Positions 1 to 6,620 of a stretch of 10,488 nt of DNA are shown here, piece after piece; positions within the stretch are counted from its first letter, which is position 1; every line of letters begins with the position of its first letter. A program made the position numbers and the translations under genes. The stretch is from DASRVA01 sp035550715 (lineage in GTDB: Bacteria > Gemmatimonadota > Gemmatimonadetes > JACCXV01 > JAHWKZ01). The notes below the pieces were generated by a model. The model had not been told where the DNA came from. It ran no database searches and saw only the letters and a list, made by a program, of their open reading frames with translations. Location: NCBI GenBank assembly GCA_035550715.1, contig DASZOP010000047.1, positions 1 through 10,488 on the forward strand. Reading direction: 5' to 3'.

Positions 1-404
1 TCTATAACGAATGGCTGACGCTCTCCCAGCGGGGGACGGTTCTGCTCGAGGACATCCGGACCGGTGACGGGACCCTGGCCGCGCTCATCAACGACGAGCG
101 TCTCTACGAGCAGCTCGTCGCCACGACTGGCGACCTGGAGCAGCTCACGACGTCGATCCGGCAGGGCGACGGCACGCTGGGCCGGCTCATCCAGGACGAG
201 GAGCTGTACGGCGAGCTGGTGACGACCATCCGCGAGGGCCAGGCCCTCATCCAGGAACTCAAGGACGGACAGGGGACGATGGCCAAGCTGGTGAACGACC
301 CGACCCTCTACGAGCGGCTGGACCGGTTCATCGTCGAGGCTCAGAGCCTGATGACGGACTTGCAGCAGAACCCGCGCAAGTACATCAACCTGCAGATCTT
401 CTAG
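1..404 (+). CDS. MCE/MlaD-family protein, C-terminal part (5' end outside window)
   Basis: The frame is open from the left edge (first full codon at 3) to TAG at 402-404, giving the last 133 residues. Seen: three tandem 34-residue units start at 63, 165 and 267, each opening G-D/Q-G-T-L/M, then a leucine-rich stretch, then D-x-x-L-Y-x-x-L. The protein ends NPRKYINLQIF. Family knowledge: this helical G-x-G-T-L...LY repeat and a short aromatic end are typical of the C-terminal region of MCE/MlaD proteins. These are periplasmic, membrane-anchored substrate-binding subunits of ABC-type lipid transport between inner and outer membranes. The membrane anchor and MCE domain would lie upstream, outside the window, so the assignment rests on the tail alone. 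MlaE and MlaF homologues would be expected upstream, which cannot be checked here. Confidence 0.75.
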   Translation, partial: YNEWLTLSQRGTVLLEDIRTGDGTLAALINDERLYEQLVATTGDLEQLTTSIRQGDGTLGRLIQDEELYGELVTTIREGQALIQELKDGQGTMAKLVNDPTLYERLDRFIVEAQSLMTDLQQNPRKYINLQIF

Positions 405-421
405 GCTGAGGCCCACCGGAA

Positions 422-441
422 GCCGTTGCACGCCCAACGGC
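422..441. terminator. Hairpin after the MCE gene, possible terminator
   Basis: A 7-bp perfect stem (GCCGTTG / CAACGGC) with a 6-base loop lies 17 bases after the MCE stop codon. No T-run follows on either strand, so factor-independent termination is not supported. It may be a 3'-end-stabilising hairpin or chance. It also covers the TTG at 426, which makes that codon an unlikely translation start. Confidence 0.3.
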
Positions 442-461
442 ATCAGAAACGGTGCAAGTAT

Positions 462-644
462 GTGTGGAATATCAGCCGGCGTCTTCTTCACGCTCTCAAC
501 TCGAGGGCGGATCGGTCCGCGCTCGCGGTCGCCCTCGTGGACGACGCGGTGACGCTCCTGGGTCAGAACATCCAGTCCACTTTCGACCAGATCGCGGGCG
601 CCATCTCGTTCGGTGGTGGCGGTGGTGGTGGTGGAGGTAGCTGA
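462..644 (+). pseudogene. Small Flp-pilin-like reading frame with poly-glycine end, probably degenerate
   Basis: From a possible GTG at 462 to TGA at 642-644 this frame encodes about 60 residues. Seen: a basic N-terminus, a short hydrophobic stretch (ALAVALV) interrupted by two aspartates, then AVTLLGQNIQSTFDQIAGAIS, then nine glycines and a serine. Family knowledge: Flp/Fap (type IVb) pilins carry E-x-x-x-VEYALI followed by a long hydrophobic helix ending in TLLGxxIxxxFxxIAxxI, so the C-terminal half fits well. The expected GxxxVEY motif and full-length helix are missing, and I found no convincing ribosome-binding site. Inference: a decayed or internally deleted pilin gene, or a chance frame. 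It is convergent with lgt, leaving 10 bases between the two stop codons. Alternatively it is non-coding. Confidence 0.3.
612..638 (+). repeat. GGN trinucleotide tract (nine Gly codons)
   Basis: Nine consecutive GGN triplets, seven of them GGT, lie just before the TGA of the small frame and 16 bases beyond the 3' end of lgt. Simple tracts like this are prone to slippage. A change in copy number would only lengthen or shorten the glycine tail, since units are three bases. Confidence 0.85.
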
Positions 645-654
645 GGCGTCCTGA

Positions 655-1416
655 TCAGCCCGCGGGCTGGGGGGCCGGCGAGGAGCGGTAGACCCACGCG
701 ATCCCCGCCAGGCCGACAGCGAGGAAGCCGATCGCGATCCACTGGGCGGCGGTCAGTCCCAGCGCGACCTCGACGTTCACTCGCCAGAATTCCACCACGA
801 AGCGCTCGATCCCGGCGAGGACCATGAATTCGAAGAACAGGAGCCCATCGGGGTAGTCCCGGTCGCGCTGGAACCAGAGGAGCAGGAAGATCGGGAGCGT
901 CATCCCGATCTCGTAGATCTGGGTGGGATGGACGGGCACCTGGGTGGGGGGGCTTCCCTCGGGAAACGCGATCCCCCAGGGGAGGTCGGTCGGTTTGCCG
1001 TAGTCGTCCCCGACCAGAAAGCATCCGGTCCGGCCGAGCATGTACCCGATCGGGATCGCGAGGGCGCACGAATCGACCGCCGCGCGGAGCGGATAGCCGC
1101 GCCACTTGAGCCATAGGACGACGCACAGGATCCCGCCGACCAGGCCGCCCCAGTACGTGAATCCGCCGCGGCTGAAGAGCGTCCCCAGCGGGTCGGCCAG
1201 GAACTCGTCCCCCTGGGCGATCGCCCAGTAGAGCTTCGAGCCCCCGATCCCGCCGATCATCGCCGCCAGGACGATGTCCTGGGCATCCCCGGCGTCCCAC
1301 CCGCGCCGCCGCCACTCGCTCGCCACGACCACCCCGGCGCCGATGAAGGCGAGGACCAGCATGACGCCGTAGGAGGTGACCGTGAAGTCGCCGATACGGA
1401 AGAGGATCGGGTACAT
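655..1416 (-). CDS. lgt: Prolipoprotein diacylglyceryl transferase Lgt
   Basis: Lgt moves a diacylglyceryl group from phosphatidylglycerol to the lipobox cysteine of prolipoproteins at the inner membrane, the first step of lipoprotein maturation. The 253-residue product has the usual length and about seven hydrophobic segments. It opens with MYPILFRIG and carries the family signature as GRTGCFLVGDDYG (residues 128-140), followed by VHPTQIYE (162-169) and ERFVVEFWR (204-212). The E. coli FHGG motif containing His103 is YWGG here (residues 88-91), and the signature Asn of GRxGNF is Cys; I believe such variation occurs in distant Lgt proteins. ATG at 1414-1416 is the natural start, but no Shine-Dalgarno is visible. 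A TATATT box at 1427-1432 lies only 10 bases upstream, so the transcript may be leaderless or continue from ssrA on the same strand. Confidence 0.95.
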   Translation of the reverse strand: MYPILFRIGDFTVTSYGVMLVLAFIGAGVVVASEWRRRGWDAGDAQDIVLAAMIGGIGGSKLYWAIAQGDEFLADPLGTLFSRGGFTYWGGLVGGILCVVLWLKWRGYPLRAAVDSCALAIPIGYMLGRTGCFLVGDDYGKPTDLPWGIAFPEGSPPTQVPVHPTQIYEIGMTLPIFLLLWFQRDRDYPDGLLFFEFMVLAGIERFVVEFWRVNVEVALGLTAAQWIAIGFLAVGLAGIAWVYRSSPAPQPAG

Positions 1417-1426
1417 GGCGCGGGGA

Positions 1427-1432
1427 AATATA
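1427..1432 (-). promoter_or_regulatory. Possible -10 box (TATATT) for lgt
   Basis: Read on the minus strand, TATATT lies 10 bases upstream of the lgt ATG. Transcription from it would begin a few bases before the start codon, giving a leaderless or near-leaderless mRNA. That would fit the missing Shine-Dalgarno. No recognisable -35 is present; that position falls in the 15-bp tandem repeat. Confidence 0.3.
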
Positions 1433-1477
1433 GCGAAAGCAGGCCCGGCGAAAGCGGGCCCGGCGAAAGCAGGCCCG
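1433..1477. repeat. Three-copy 15-bp tandem repeat between ssrA and lgt
   Basis: Three direct copies of GCGAAAGCAGGCCCG (plus strand) sit end to end at 1433-1447, 1448-1462 and 1463-1477. The middle copy has one A-to-G change. On the minus strand, which is the direction of ssrA and lgt transcription, neighbouring copies can pair (GGCCCGC with GCCGGGCC) into a strong hairpin followed by a U-containing stretch (UGCUUUCGCUAUAUUU). It may therefore serve as the ssrA terminator or a 3'-processing structure. On the plus strand each copy contains GCGAAAGC, a sequence known for unusually stable mini-hairpins. Confidence 0.8.
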
Positions 1478-1489
1478 CCGTGACTGCTC

Positions 1490-1864
1490 TGGTGGAGGCG
1501 GCGGGAGTCGAACCCGCGTCCGAAGAAGTCGTTGCAGAAGCCGCTACAGGTTTAGTCGGCTGAGCGTTGTCCCCGGACAGCCTGCCGCCGACGCGCCAGC
1601 CACCGGGTGAGCCCTCGTCCCGACCGAAGCCGGGATCTCGTCACGCGCCAGAAGGCGCGACGCGCGACCAGCCCGCTTTGATGTCGATCCGTCTCCCGCC
1701 GGCGGGCGGCGGCCTGGAGGGGATCGGGCTACGTGTTTTTACGCAGCCAGCGCGAAGTTGTCGTTCGCAGCTACTAGGTTCCCAGGACCGTTTAACGTGT
1801 GGACCTGAGATGCACGACCTGCTGCTTCTGCTCCATCCATCCCCGTCGAAGCCGTATCGCCCCC
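1490..1864 (-). ncRNA. ssrA: tmRNA (transfer-messenger RNA)
   Basis: tmRNA rescues stalled ribosomes by acting as an alanine tRNA and then as a short mRNA that adds a degradation tag. Seen on the minus strand: the 5' end GGGGGCGATACGGCTTCGACG at 1864 matches the conserved tmRNA start, and the 3' end carries a T-arm (GCGGG-TTCGACT-CCCGC), acceptor strand CGCCTCC, discriminator A and an encoded CCA ending at 1490. The two acceptor strands GGGGGCG and CGCCTCC pair over 7 bp with one G-U. The tag frame is GCT (1771) to TAA (1739), preceded by CTAGTA, which places the conserved A four bases before the resume codon. The mature RNA would be 375 nt, one-piece rather than permuted. Leader trimming by RNase P is likely. 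Confidence 0.96.
1739..1771 (-). other. tmRNA proteolysis-tag frame, encodes AANDNFALAA then stop
   Basis: The ten codons are GCT GCG AAC GAC AAC TTC GCG CTG GCT GCG followed by TAA. The tRNA-borne alanine adds one more residue in front. The ending ALAA is the signal recognised by ClpXP-type proteases. The resume codon was set to GCT because the upstream CTAGTA then aligns with UUAGUC in front of the E. coli GCA. Confidence 0.9.
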
Positions 1865-1884
1865 ACGAGAGCGTCCAGAGTCGT

Positions 1885-1893
1885 TATAATATA
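1885..1893. promoter_or_regulatory. Shared AT-rich -10 region for divergent ssrA and the 1955 gene
   Basis: TATAATATA stands out in very G+C-rich sequence. On the plus strand it reads TATAAT (1885-1890), about 65 bases upstream of the ATG at 1955. On the minus strand it reads TATATT (1893-1888), 24 bases before the mature tmRNA 5' end, which leaves room for a short leader. For ssrA a weak -35 (TGGAAC, 1917-1912) lies 18 bp away. No good -35 is seen in the plus direction. Confidence 0.5.
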
Positions 1894-1954
1894 CGCGTCG
1901 CGAGCTTCCTCGTTCCAGTGGCTTCCAAGGATGCCCCGTCCGCGGAAAGGCCGT

Positions 1955-2854
1955 ATGGAGAACGCCCCCGCGACCCCCTGTGGTGGCTTGGCCCCAACCT
2001 CCCAACCCTGCACCGACCGACTCCGGCTATGGTTGCCGCTTCTCCGGAGATTGACCGAGCGGATCCCCGAGTGGCTGGTCTACAAGAACGCCGCCTCGTC
2101 CTTCTACGGGAGCGGGGACGTGGACAGCCTCGGGCGCCGCGACGTCTGGCCGGCGGTCACCGAGGAGTTCCTGATCTGGGCTGGCCAGCGCGGCCTCGGG
2201 CCGGTCGTCATCTGCAACCACGTCCCGCCGGTCCTCTTCCTGATCGCCGTCCCCGACGAGTCGGAGACGTTCCTCGAGATGGACGTGAGCCACGGCCGCC
2301 TGTGGCGCGGTTCGCGGCTCTTCGACGTCGAGGACGCGAGCGAGCTGGCCGAGATGGACGAGCTCGGATTCCGAAAGCTTCGCGCGGGGGCGGAAGGGCT
2401 GTTCAAGTTCGCCTTCAACGGATTCGGCTGGAGCGGACGCCCGGACTGGGGGGCCCTCCACGGCAAGGGAATCCTCGACCAGCTGTGGCGGGACCCGGAC
2501 GGCGTTCATCGGGCCGCGCGGATCTCCGGTCTTCCCGTGGGGCCGGCTCTCAGGGCCGTCCGCGCCGCGCTCCGGGGCTCGTGGGACTATACGGCCGTGC
2601 AGATGCTGCAGGCCTCATCCGCGATCCGATCGCTGCGCCATCCGGTTTCCCTGACCCACCGGATCCCCCAGACCCTCCGTTTCCGTCGCGGACGCCCGAT
2701 CTGCGACGTCCTGACGCCCATCCTCGACGAAGGGCGCCGCATCCCCCGGGACCGGGTGGCATGGCTGGACGCTCTCGCCCGCTCCCACCAGGTGATCCCC
2801 GCCAGGTCGTCGCCCGCCTTCGCCGGCTTCCGGAGATCGGTGGGCGCCGCCTGA
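1955..2854 (+). CDS. Uncharacterised protein, possible nucleotidyltransferase-fold
   Basis: I do not recognise this gene with confidence. The 299-residue product has no signal peptide or membrane segment. Strong G/C bias at third codon positions supports real coding. Seen: VYKNAASSFYGSGDVDSLG (residues 42-60) followed by a helix, and later ETFLEMDVSHG (104-114). The spacing of D55-x-D57 and D110 resembles the metal-binding aspartates of minimal and PF14907-type nucleotidyltransferases, where the active site is (K)G...DxD...a later Asp. The canonical glycine-serine before the first pair is absent, so this is inference. The C-terminal half is basic (RFRRGRP, RRIPRDR). ATG at 1955 was chosen because GGAAAGG lies 4 bases upstream; ATG at 1931 (307 residues) is an alternative. 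The gene diverges from ssrA and converges with groEL. A substrate cannot be predicted. Confidence 0.75.
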   Translation: MENAPATPCGGLAPTSQPCTDRLRLWLPLLRRLTERIPEWLVYKNAASSFYGSGDVDSLGRRDVWPAVTEEFLIWAGQRGLGPVVICNHVPPVLFLIAVPDESETFLEMDVSHGRLWRGSRLFDVEDASELAEMDELGFRKLRAGAEGLFKFAFNGFGWSGRPDWGALHGKGILDQLWRDPDGVHRAARISGLPVGPALRAVRAALRGSWDYTAVQMLQASSAIRSLRHPVSLTHRIPQTLRFRRGRPICDVLTPILDEGRRIPRDRVAWLDALARSHQVIPARSSPAFAGFRRSVGAA

Positions 2855-2895
2855 CCCTTCCGGGATCCGGCGACGAGAACCGCGTTGGGAACGAA

Positions 2896-2928
2896 ACGGG
2901 GGGCGCTAGCGCCCCCCGTCCGATTTTT
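2896..2928 (+). terminator. Terminator: 24-bp perfect palindrome plus T-run
   Basis: Positions 2896-2919 form a perfect palindrome (ACGGGGGGCGC meeting its complement with CTAG at the centre), followed by CCGA and five T's at 2924-2928. It lies 41 bases after the plus-strand stop at 2854 and 28 bases beyond the groEL stop on the other strand. The T-run favours the plus-strand gene. Read from groEL the stem is followed by TTTCG, so it may also end groESL transcripts less efficiently. Confidence 0.8.
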
Positions 2929-2947
2929 CCATGCCGCGCGAGGAGAC

Positions 2948-4573
<1,626 letters not shown>

Positions 4574-4603
4574 GGTGTGCTTGAGCCTCCTGTGGTTTGT
4601 CTT

Positions 4604-4632
4604 TCGGATCCGCTTGAGGGTCGGATCCGCTT
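4604..4632. repeat. Direct repeat in the groES-groEL spacer
   Basis: TCGGATCCGCTT occurs at 4604-4615 and again at 4621-4632, 17 bases apart, the second copy overlapping the groES stop codon. Each contains the palindrome CGGATCCG, so the two can also pair with each other. It may be a short duplication. A role in mRNA folding between the cistrons is possible but not shown. Confidence 0.6.
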
Positions 4633-4922
4633 CAGATCGTGGCGAGGATGTCGCTCTCCTTGATGATGAGGAGCTCCTCGCCGTCGACGTTCACCTCGGT
4701 GCCGGCGTACTTGCTGTACAGCACGTGGTCGCCCTTCTTCACCTCGAGCTTGATCCGGTCGCCGTTCTCCGCGACCTTGCCCGGCCCGACGGCCACGATG
4801 GTGCCCTCCTGGGGCTTCTCCTTGGCCGTGTCGGGGATGATGATCCCGCCCTTCTTGGTCTCCTTCTCCTCCAGCGGCCTGACGACGACCCGGTCCGCGA
4901 GGGGATTCAGCTTGGTGGCCAT
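4632..4922 (-). CDS. groES: 10-kDa co-chaperonin GroES
   Basis: GroES is the heptameric lid of GroEL. The 96 residues are full length. Seen: LNPLADRVVVRPLEEKE, then the mobile GroEL-binding loop KETKKGGIIIPDTAKEKPQ (residues 20-38), IVAVGPGK, and the C-terminal strands GDHVLYSKYAGTEV and LLIIKESDILATI. AGGAGG is 11 bases before the ATG at 4920-4922. It is the first gene of the groES-groEL operon. The leader from the predicted start site is about 90 bases and carries the CIRCE element near its 5' end. The gene follows coaX on the same strand, but its strong promoter of its own marks a separate transcription unit. Confidence 0.99.
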   Translation of the reverse strand: MATKLNPLADRVVVRPLEEKETKKGGIIIPDTAKEKPQEGTIVAVGPGKVAENGDRIKLEVKKGDHVLYSKYAGTEVNVDGEELLIIKESDILATI

Positions 4923-4991
4923 GAAAGATCAAGCCTCCTGATAGAGTGTGGAACGTAGTTGTTGCTGACTATTTCTCGGCGATTCACTGGT

Positions 4992-5018
4992 TTAGCACTC
5001 ACCGAGAAGGACTGCTAA
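4992..5018 (-). promoter_or_regulatory. CIRCE operator (HrcA binding site)
   Basis: TTAGCACTC - 9 bases - GACTGCTAA. This matches the CIRCE consensus TTAGCACTC-N9-GAGTGCTAA at 17 of 18 positions, the mismatch being in the promoter-proximal arm. It begins directly downstream of the -10 box, over the expected transcription start, so bound HrcA would block groESL until heat or misfolded protein titrates GroEL. hrcA itself is not in the window. Confidence 0.95.
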
Positions 5019-5019
5019 C

Positions 5020-5048
5020 AGAATAGCGCCGACGGGCTGCGGTGTCAA
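5020..5048 (-). promoter_or_regulatory. groESL sigma-70 promoter
   Basis: On the minus strand the -35 is TTGACA (5048-5043, perfect consensus), followed by a 17-base spacer and -10 TATTCT (5025-5020, 4 of 6). Transcription should start near 5013, inside the first arm of the CIRCE operator. It lies 26 bases beyond the coaX stop, with no terminator visible between. Confidence 0.9.
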
Positions 5049-5074
5049 CCGATCCGTGGCTGGGGGGCGTGTCC

Positions 5075-5845
5075 TCAGGCCGTCCGGGGGTGGCGCCGGT
5101 CGTATCCCCATCCGACGCCTTTCAGGGTCAGATCGGGGTCGACGACGTCGACGCTCCGGCAGTGGGGCGCCACCATCAATGAGAGGCCGCCGGTGGCGAT
5201 CACCCTGGCGTCCCTTCGCCACTCCCCGCGCAGGCTTTCGACCAGCCCATCCACCATCGCGGTCGCCCCCCGGTAGACGCCGATCTGCATGTTGGCGACC
5301 GTGTCCTTCCCGATGAACGTGCCCGGGAAGGCGGGCGCGATCCTCGGCAGGAGCGCGGTCCGCGCGGCGAAACGCTCGAAGCCGCTCTCCAGGCCCGGCG
5401 CGATGATCCCCCCCAGGAACGCGCCTTCCGCGGACACGACGTCGAAGTTGGTGGCGGTCCCGAAATCCACGACGATCGCCGGCCCGGGATGCTCGAGGTG
5501 GGCGGCCAGCGTGTTGGCGATCCGGTCGGGGCCGACCCGGCCGGGCTCGTCGACCTCGAGGCGGATCCCGAGCTCGGGTCCGTACCGGAACTCCTCGATC
5601 TCGATCCCGAGGTGGTCACGGGCCGCCTCCACGAACACGCCGGTCAGGGGCGGAACGACCGAGGCCACGCAGCCGAACCGGATCCCGCTCGGGGCGCCGT
5701 CCAGGAGCGCCCTCAGCACGACCCCCAGCTCGTCGGGCGTCCGGTCGGCGTCCGAGCGCAGCCGCCAGCGCCGGGCGATCGACCCGCCGTCCGACCGTAT
5801 CCCCATGACGGTCGAGGAGTTGCCGATGTCGACGACGAGCAGCAC
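5075..5845 (-). CDS. coaX: Type III pantothenate kinase CoaX
   Basis: CoaX phosphorylates pantothenate with ATP, the first committed step of coenzyme A synthesis. Unlike CoaA-type kinases, type III enzymes need a monovalent cation and resist CoA feedback. The 256-residue product is full length. It carries DIGNSST (residues 6-12, phosphate binding), GPDRIAN (105-111), VVDFGTATNFD (125-135, with the catalytic-site aspartate) and GGIIAPGL (145-152). The GTG at 5843-5845 was chosen because it places the family's N-terminal VVDIGN strand at residues 4-9. The open frame runs much further upstream, but that part overlaps birA. No strong Shine-Dalgarno is seen. The gene lies 22 bases after birA and is probably the last of the mutL-coaX operon. 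Confidence 0.96.
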   Translation of the reverse strand: MLLVVDIGNSSTVMGIRSDGGSIARRWRLRSDADRTPDELGVVLRALLDGAPSGIRFGCVASVVPPLTGVFVEAARDHLGIEIEEFRYGPELGIRLEVDEPGRVGPDRIANTLAAHLEHPGPAIVVDFGTATNFDVVSAEGAFLGGIIAPGLESGFERFAARTALLPRIAPAFPGTFIGKDTVANMQIGVYRGATAMVDGLVESLRGEWRRDARVIATGGLSLMVAPHCRSVDVVDPDLTLKGVGWGYDRRHPRTA

Positions 5846-5867
5846 GGCGCCCGAAGATAGCCGGCTC

Positions 5868-6620
5868 TCAGGGGCCCTGCCTGCGGAGCCGGACGGCGTC
5901 GCCGGCGGCGATCCGGGTCGTCCCGCCGGCCGCCTCGAGCATAAGCTGGCCGTCCGGCGCGAGCCCTCCGTAGCGGCCTTCGAGGCTTCCCTCGGGGCCG
6001 TCCACCCGGAGACGGTCGCCGATCGCCCACAGGTCGAGGGCGGGCCACCGCGCGAGGCCGCGCCGCACGCCGGCTTCCCCGTCCCGGAGGACGGCGAGGG
6101 CCGCCTCCAGGAGGAGGCAGGCGGTCTCGAAGGGTCCCGGCCCGGCCGGCCAGTCGTCACGGAGGGCGGTCGCCTCCTTCTCCGTCCCCTCCGGCACCGC
6201 CTCCAGGTTGGCCCCGACGCCGAGCAGCAGGGTCCCGCGCCGTGCCTCCCGCTCGCCCAGGAGCCCGCTCCACTTCCGATCGCCGATGAACCCGTCGTTG
6301 GGCCACTTGCAACGGACTGCCGGGCCTCCGGCTCCCCGGATCGAGTCGGCCATCTCCGACTGGATCGCCGCCAGGAGACCCGGCCCGAAGGGCGGATCCG
6401 GGTCGGGCCAGACGATGGTGGCGTGGAGGTTCCCGGGAGGGCTGGACCAGACCCGACCGTGTCGGCCCCGTCCGGCACGCTGCTCCAGAGCGACGTGGAG
6501 GCGAGGGACCGGTCCCTCCGCTCGCGCCTCGTCCATGGTCGATTCGACCACGCCGTGCACCACGACCGGGATCCCGAGCCGGCGCGCCAGAGGCTCCGGC
6601 TCCCACAGCGCGGCGGTCAC
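5868..6620 (-). CDS. birA: Biotin-[acetyl-CoA-carboxylase] ligase BirA (no repressor domain)
   Basis: BirA activates biotin with ATP to biotinyl-AMP and attaches it to the lysine of biotin carboxyl carrier proteins. Seen in 250 residues: ESTMDEAR (26-33), EQRAGRGRHGRVW (46-58, the adenylate-binding loop), CKWPND (104-109), RKWSGLLGE with the catalytic lysine K116, GVGANL (134-139), and a C-terminal SH3-like part ending VRLRRQG. The catalytic domain begins almost at once, so the N-terminal winged-helix DNA-binding domain of E. coli BirA is missing and the protein cannot act as a biotin repressor by that route. The GTG start at 6620 overlaps the nadC stop as GTGA, which argues for translational coupling; no independent ribosome site is seen. 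Confidence 0.95.
   Translation of the reverse strand: MTAALWEPEPLARRLGIPVVVHGVVESTMDEARAEGPVPRLHVALEQRAGRGRHGRVWSSPPGNLHATIVWPDPDPPFGPGLLAAIQSEMADSIRGAGGPAVRCKWPNDGFIGDRKWSGLLGEREARRGTLLLGVGANLEAVPEGTEKEATALRDDWPAGPGPFETACLLLEAALAVLRDGEAGVRRGLARWPALDLWAIGDRLRVDGPEGSLEGRYGGLAPDGQLMLEAAGGTTRIAAGDAVRLRRQGP

Noticed and set aside
1433..1477. Tandem repeat considered as a CRISPR remnant
   Set aside because: Units of 15 bp are contiguous with no spacers, and there are no cas genes.
1490..1510. tmRNA 3' end considered as an attachment site for an integrated element
   Set aside because: tmRNA 3' ends are frequent integration targets, but no integrase and no second copy of the 3' end are present here, and lgt follows directly.
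1799..1954. N-terminal extension of the 1955-2854 protein back to 1799
   Set aside because: The extension would be encoded within tmRNA and its promoter. Starts at 1955 or 1931 have better placement, and 1955 has GGAAAGG upstream.
5075..6478. Apparent fusion of coaX with a long N-terminal extension
   Set aside because: The extra residues are Arg/Ser/Pro-rich and lie in a second frame over birA. The CoaX fold begins at the GTG at 5845. The same holds for the upstream extensions of the birA and nadC frames.
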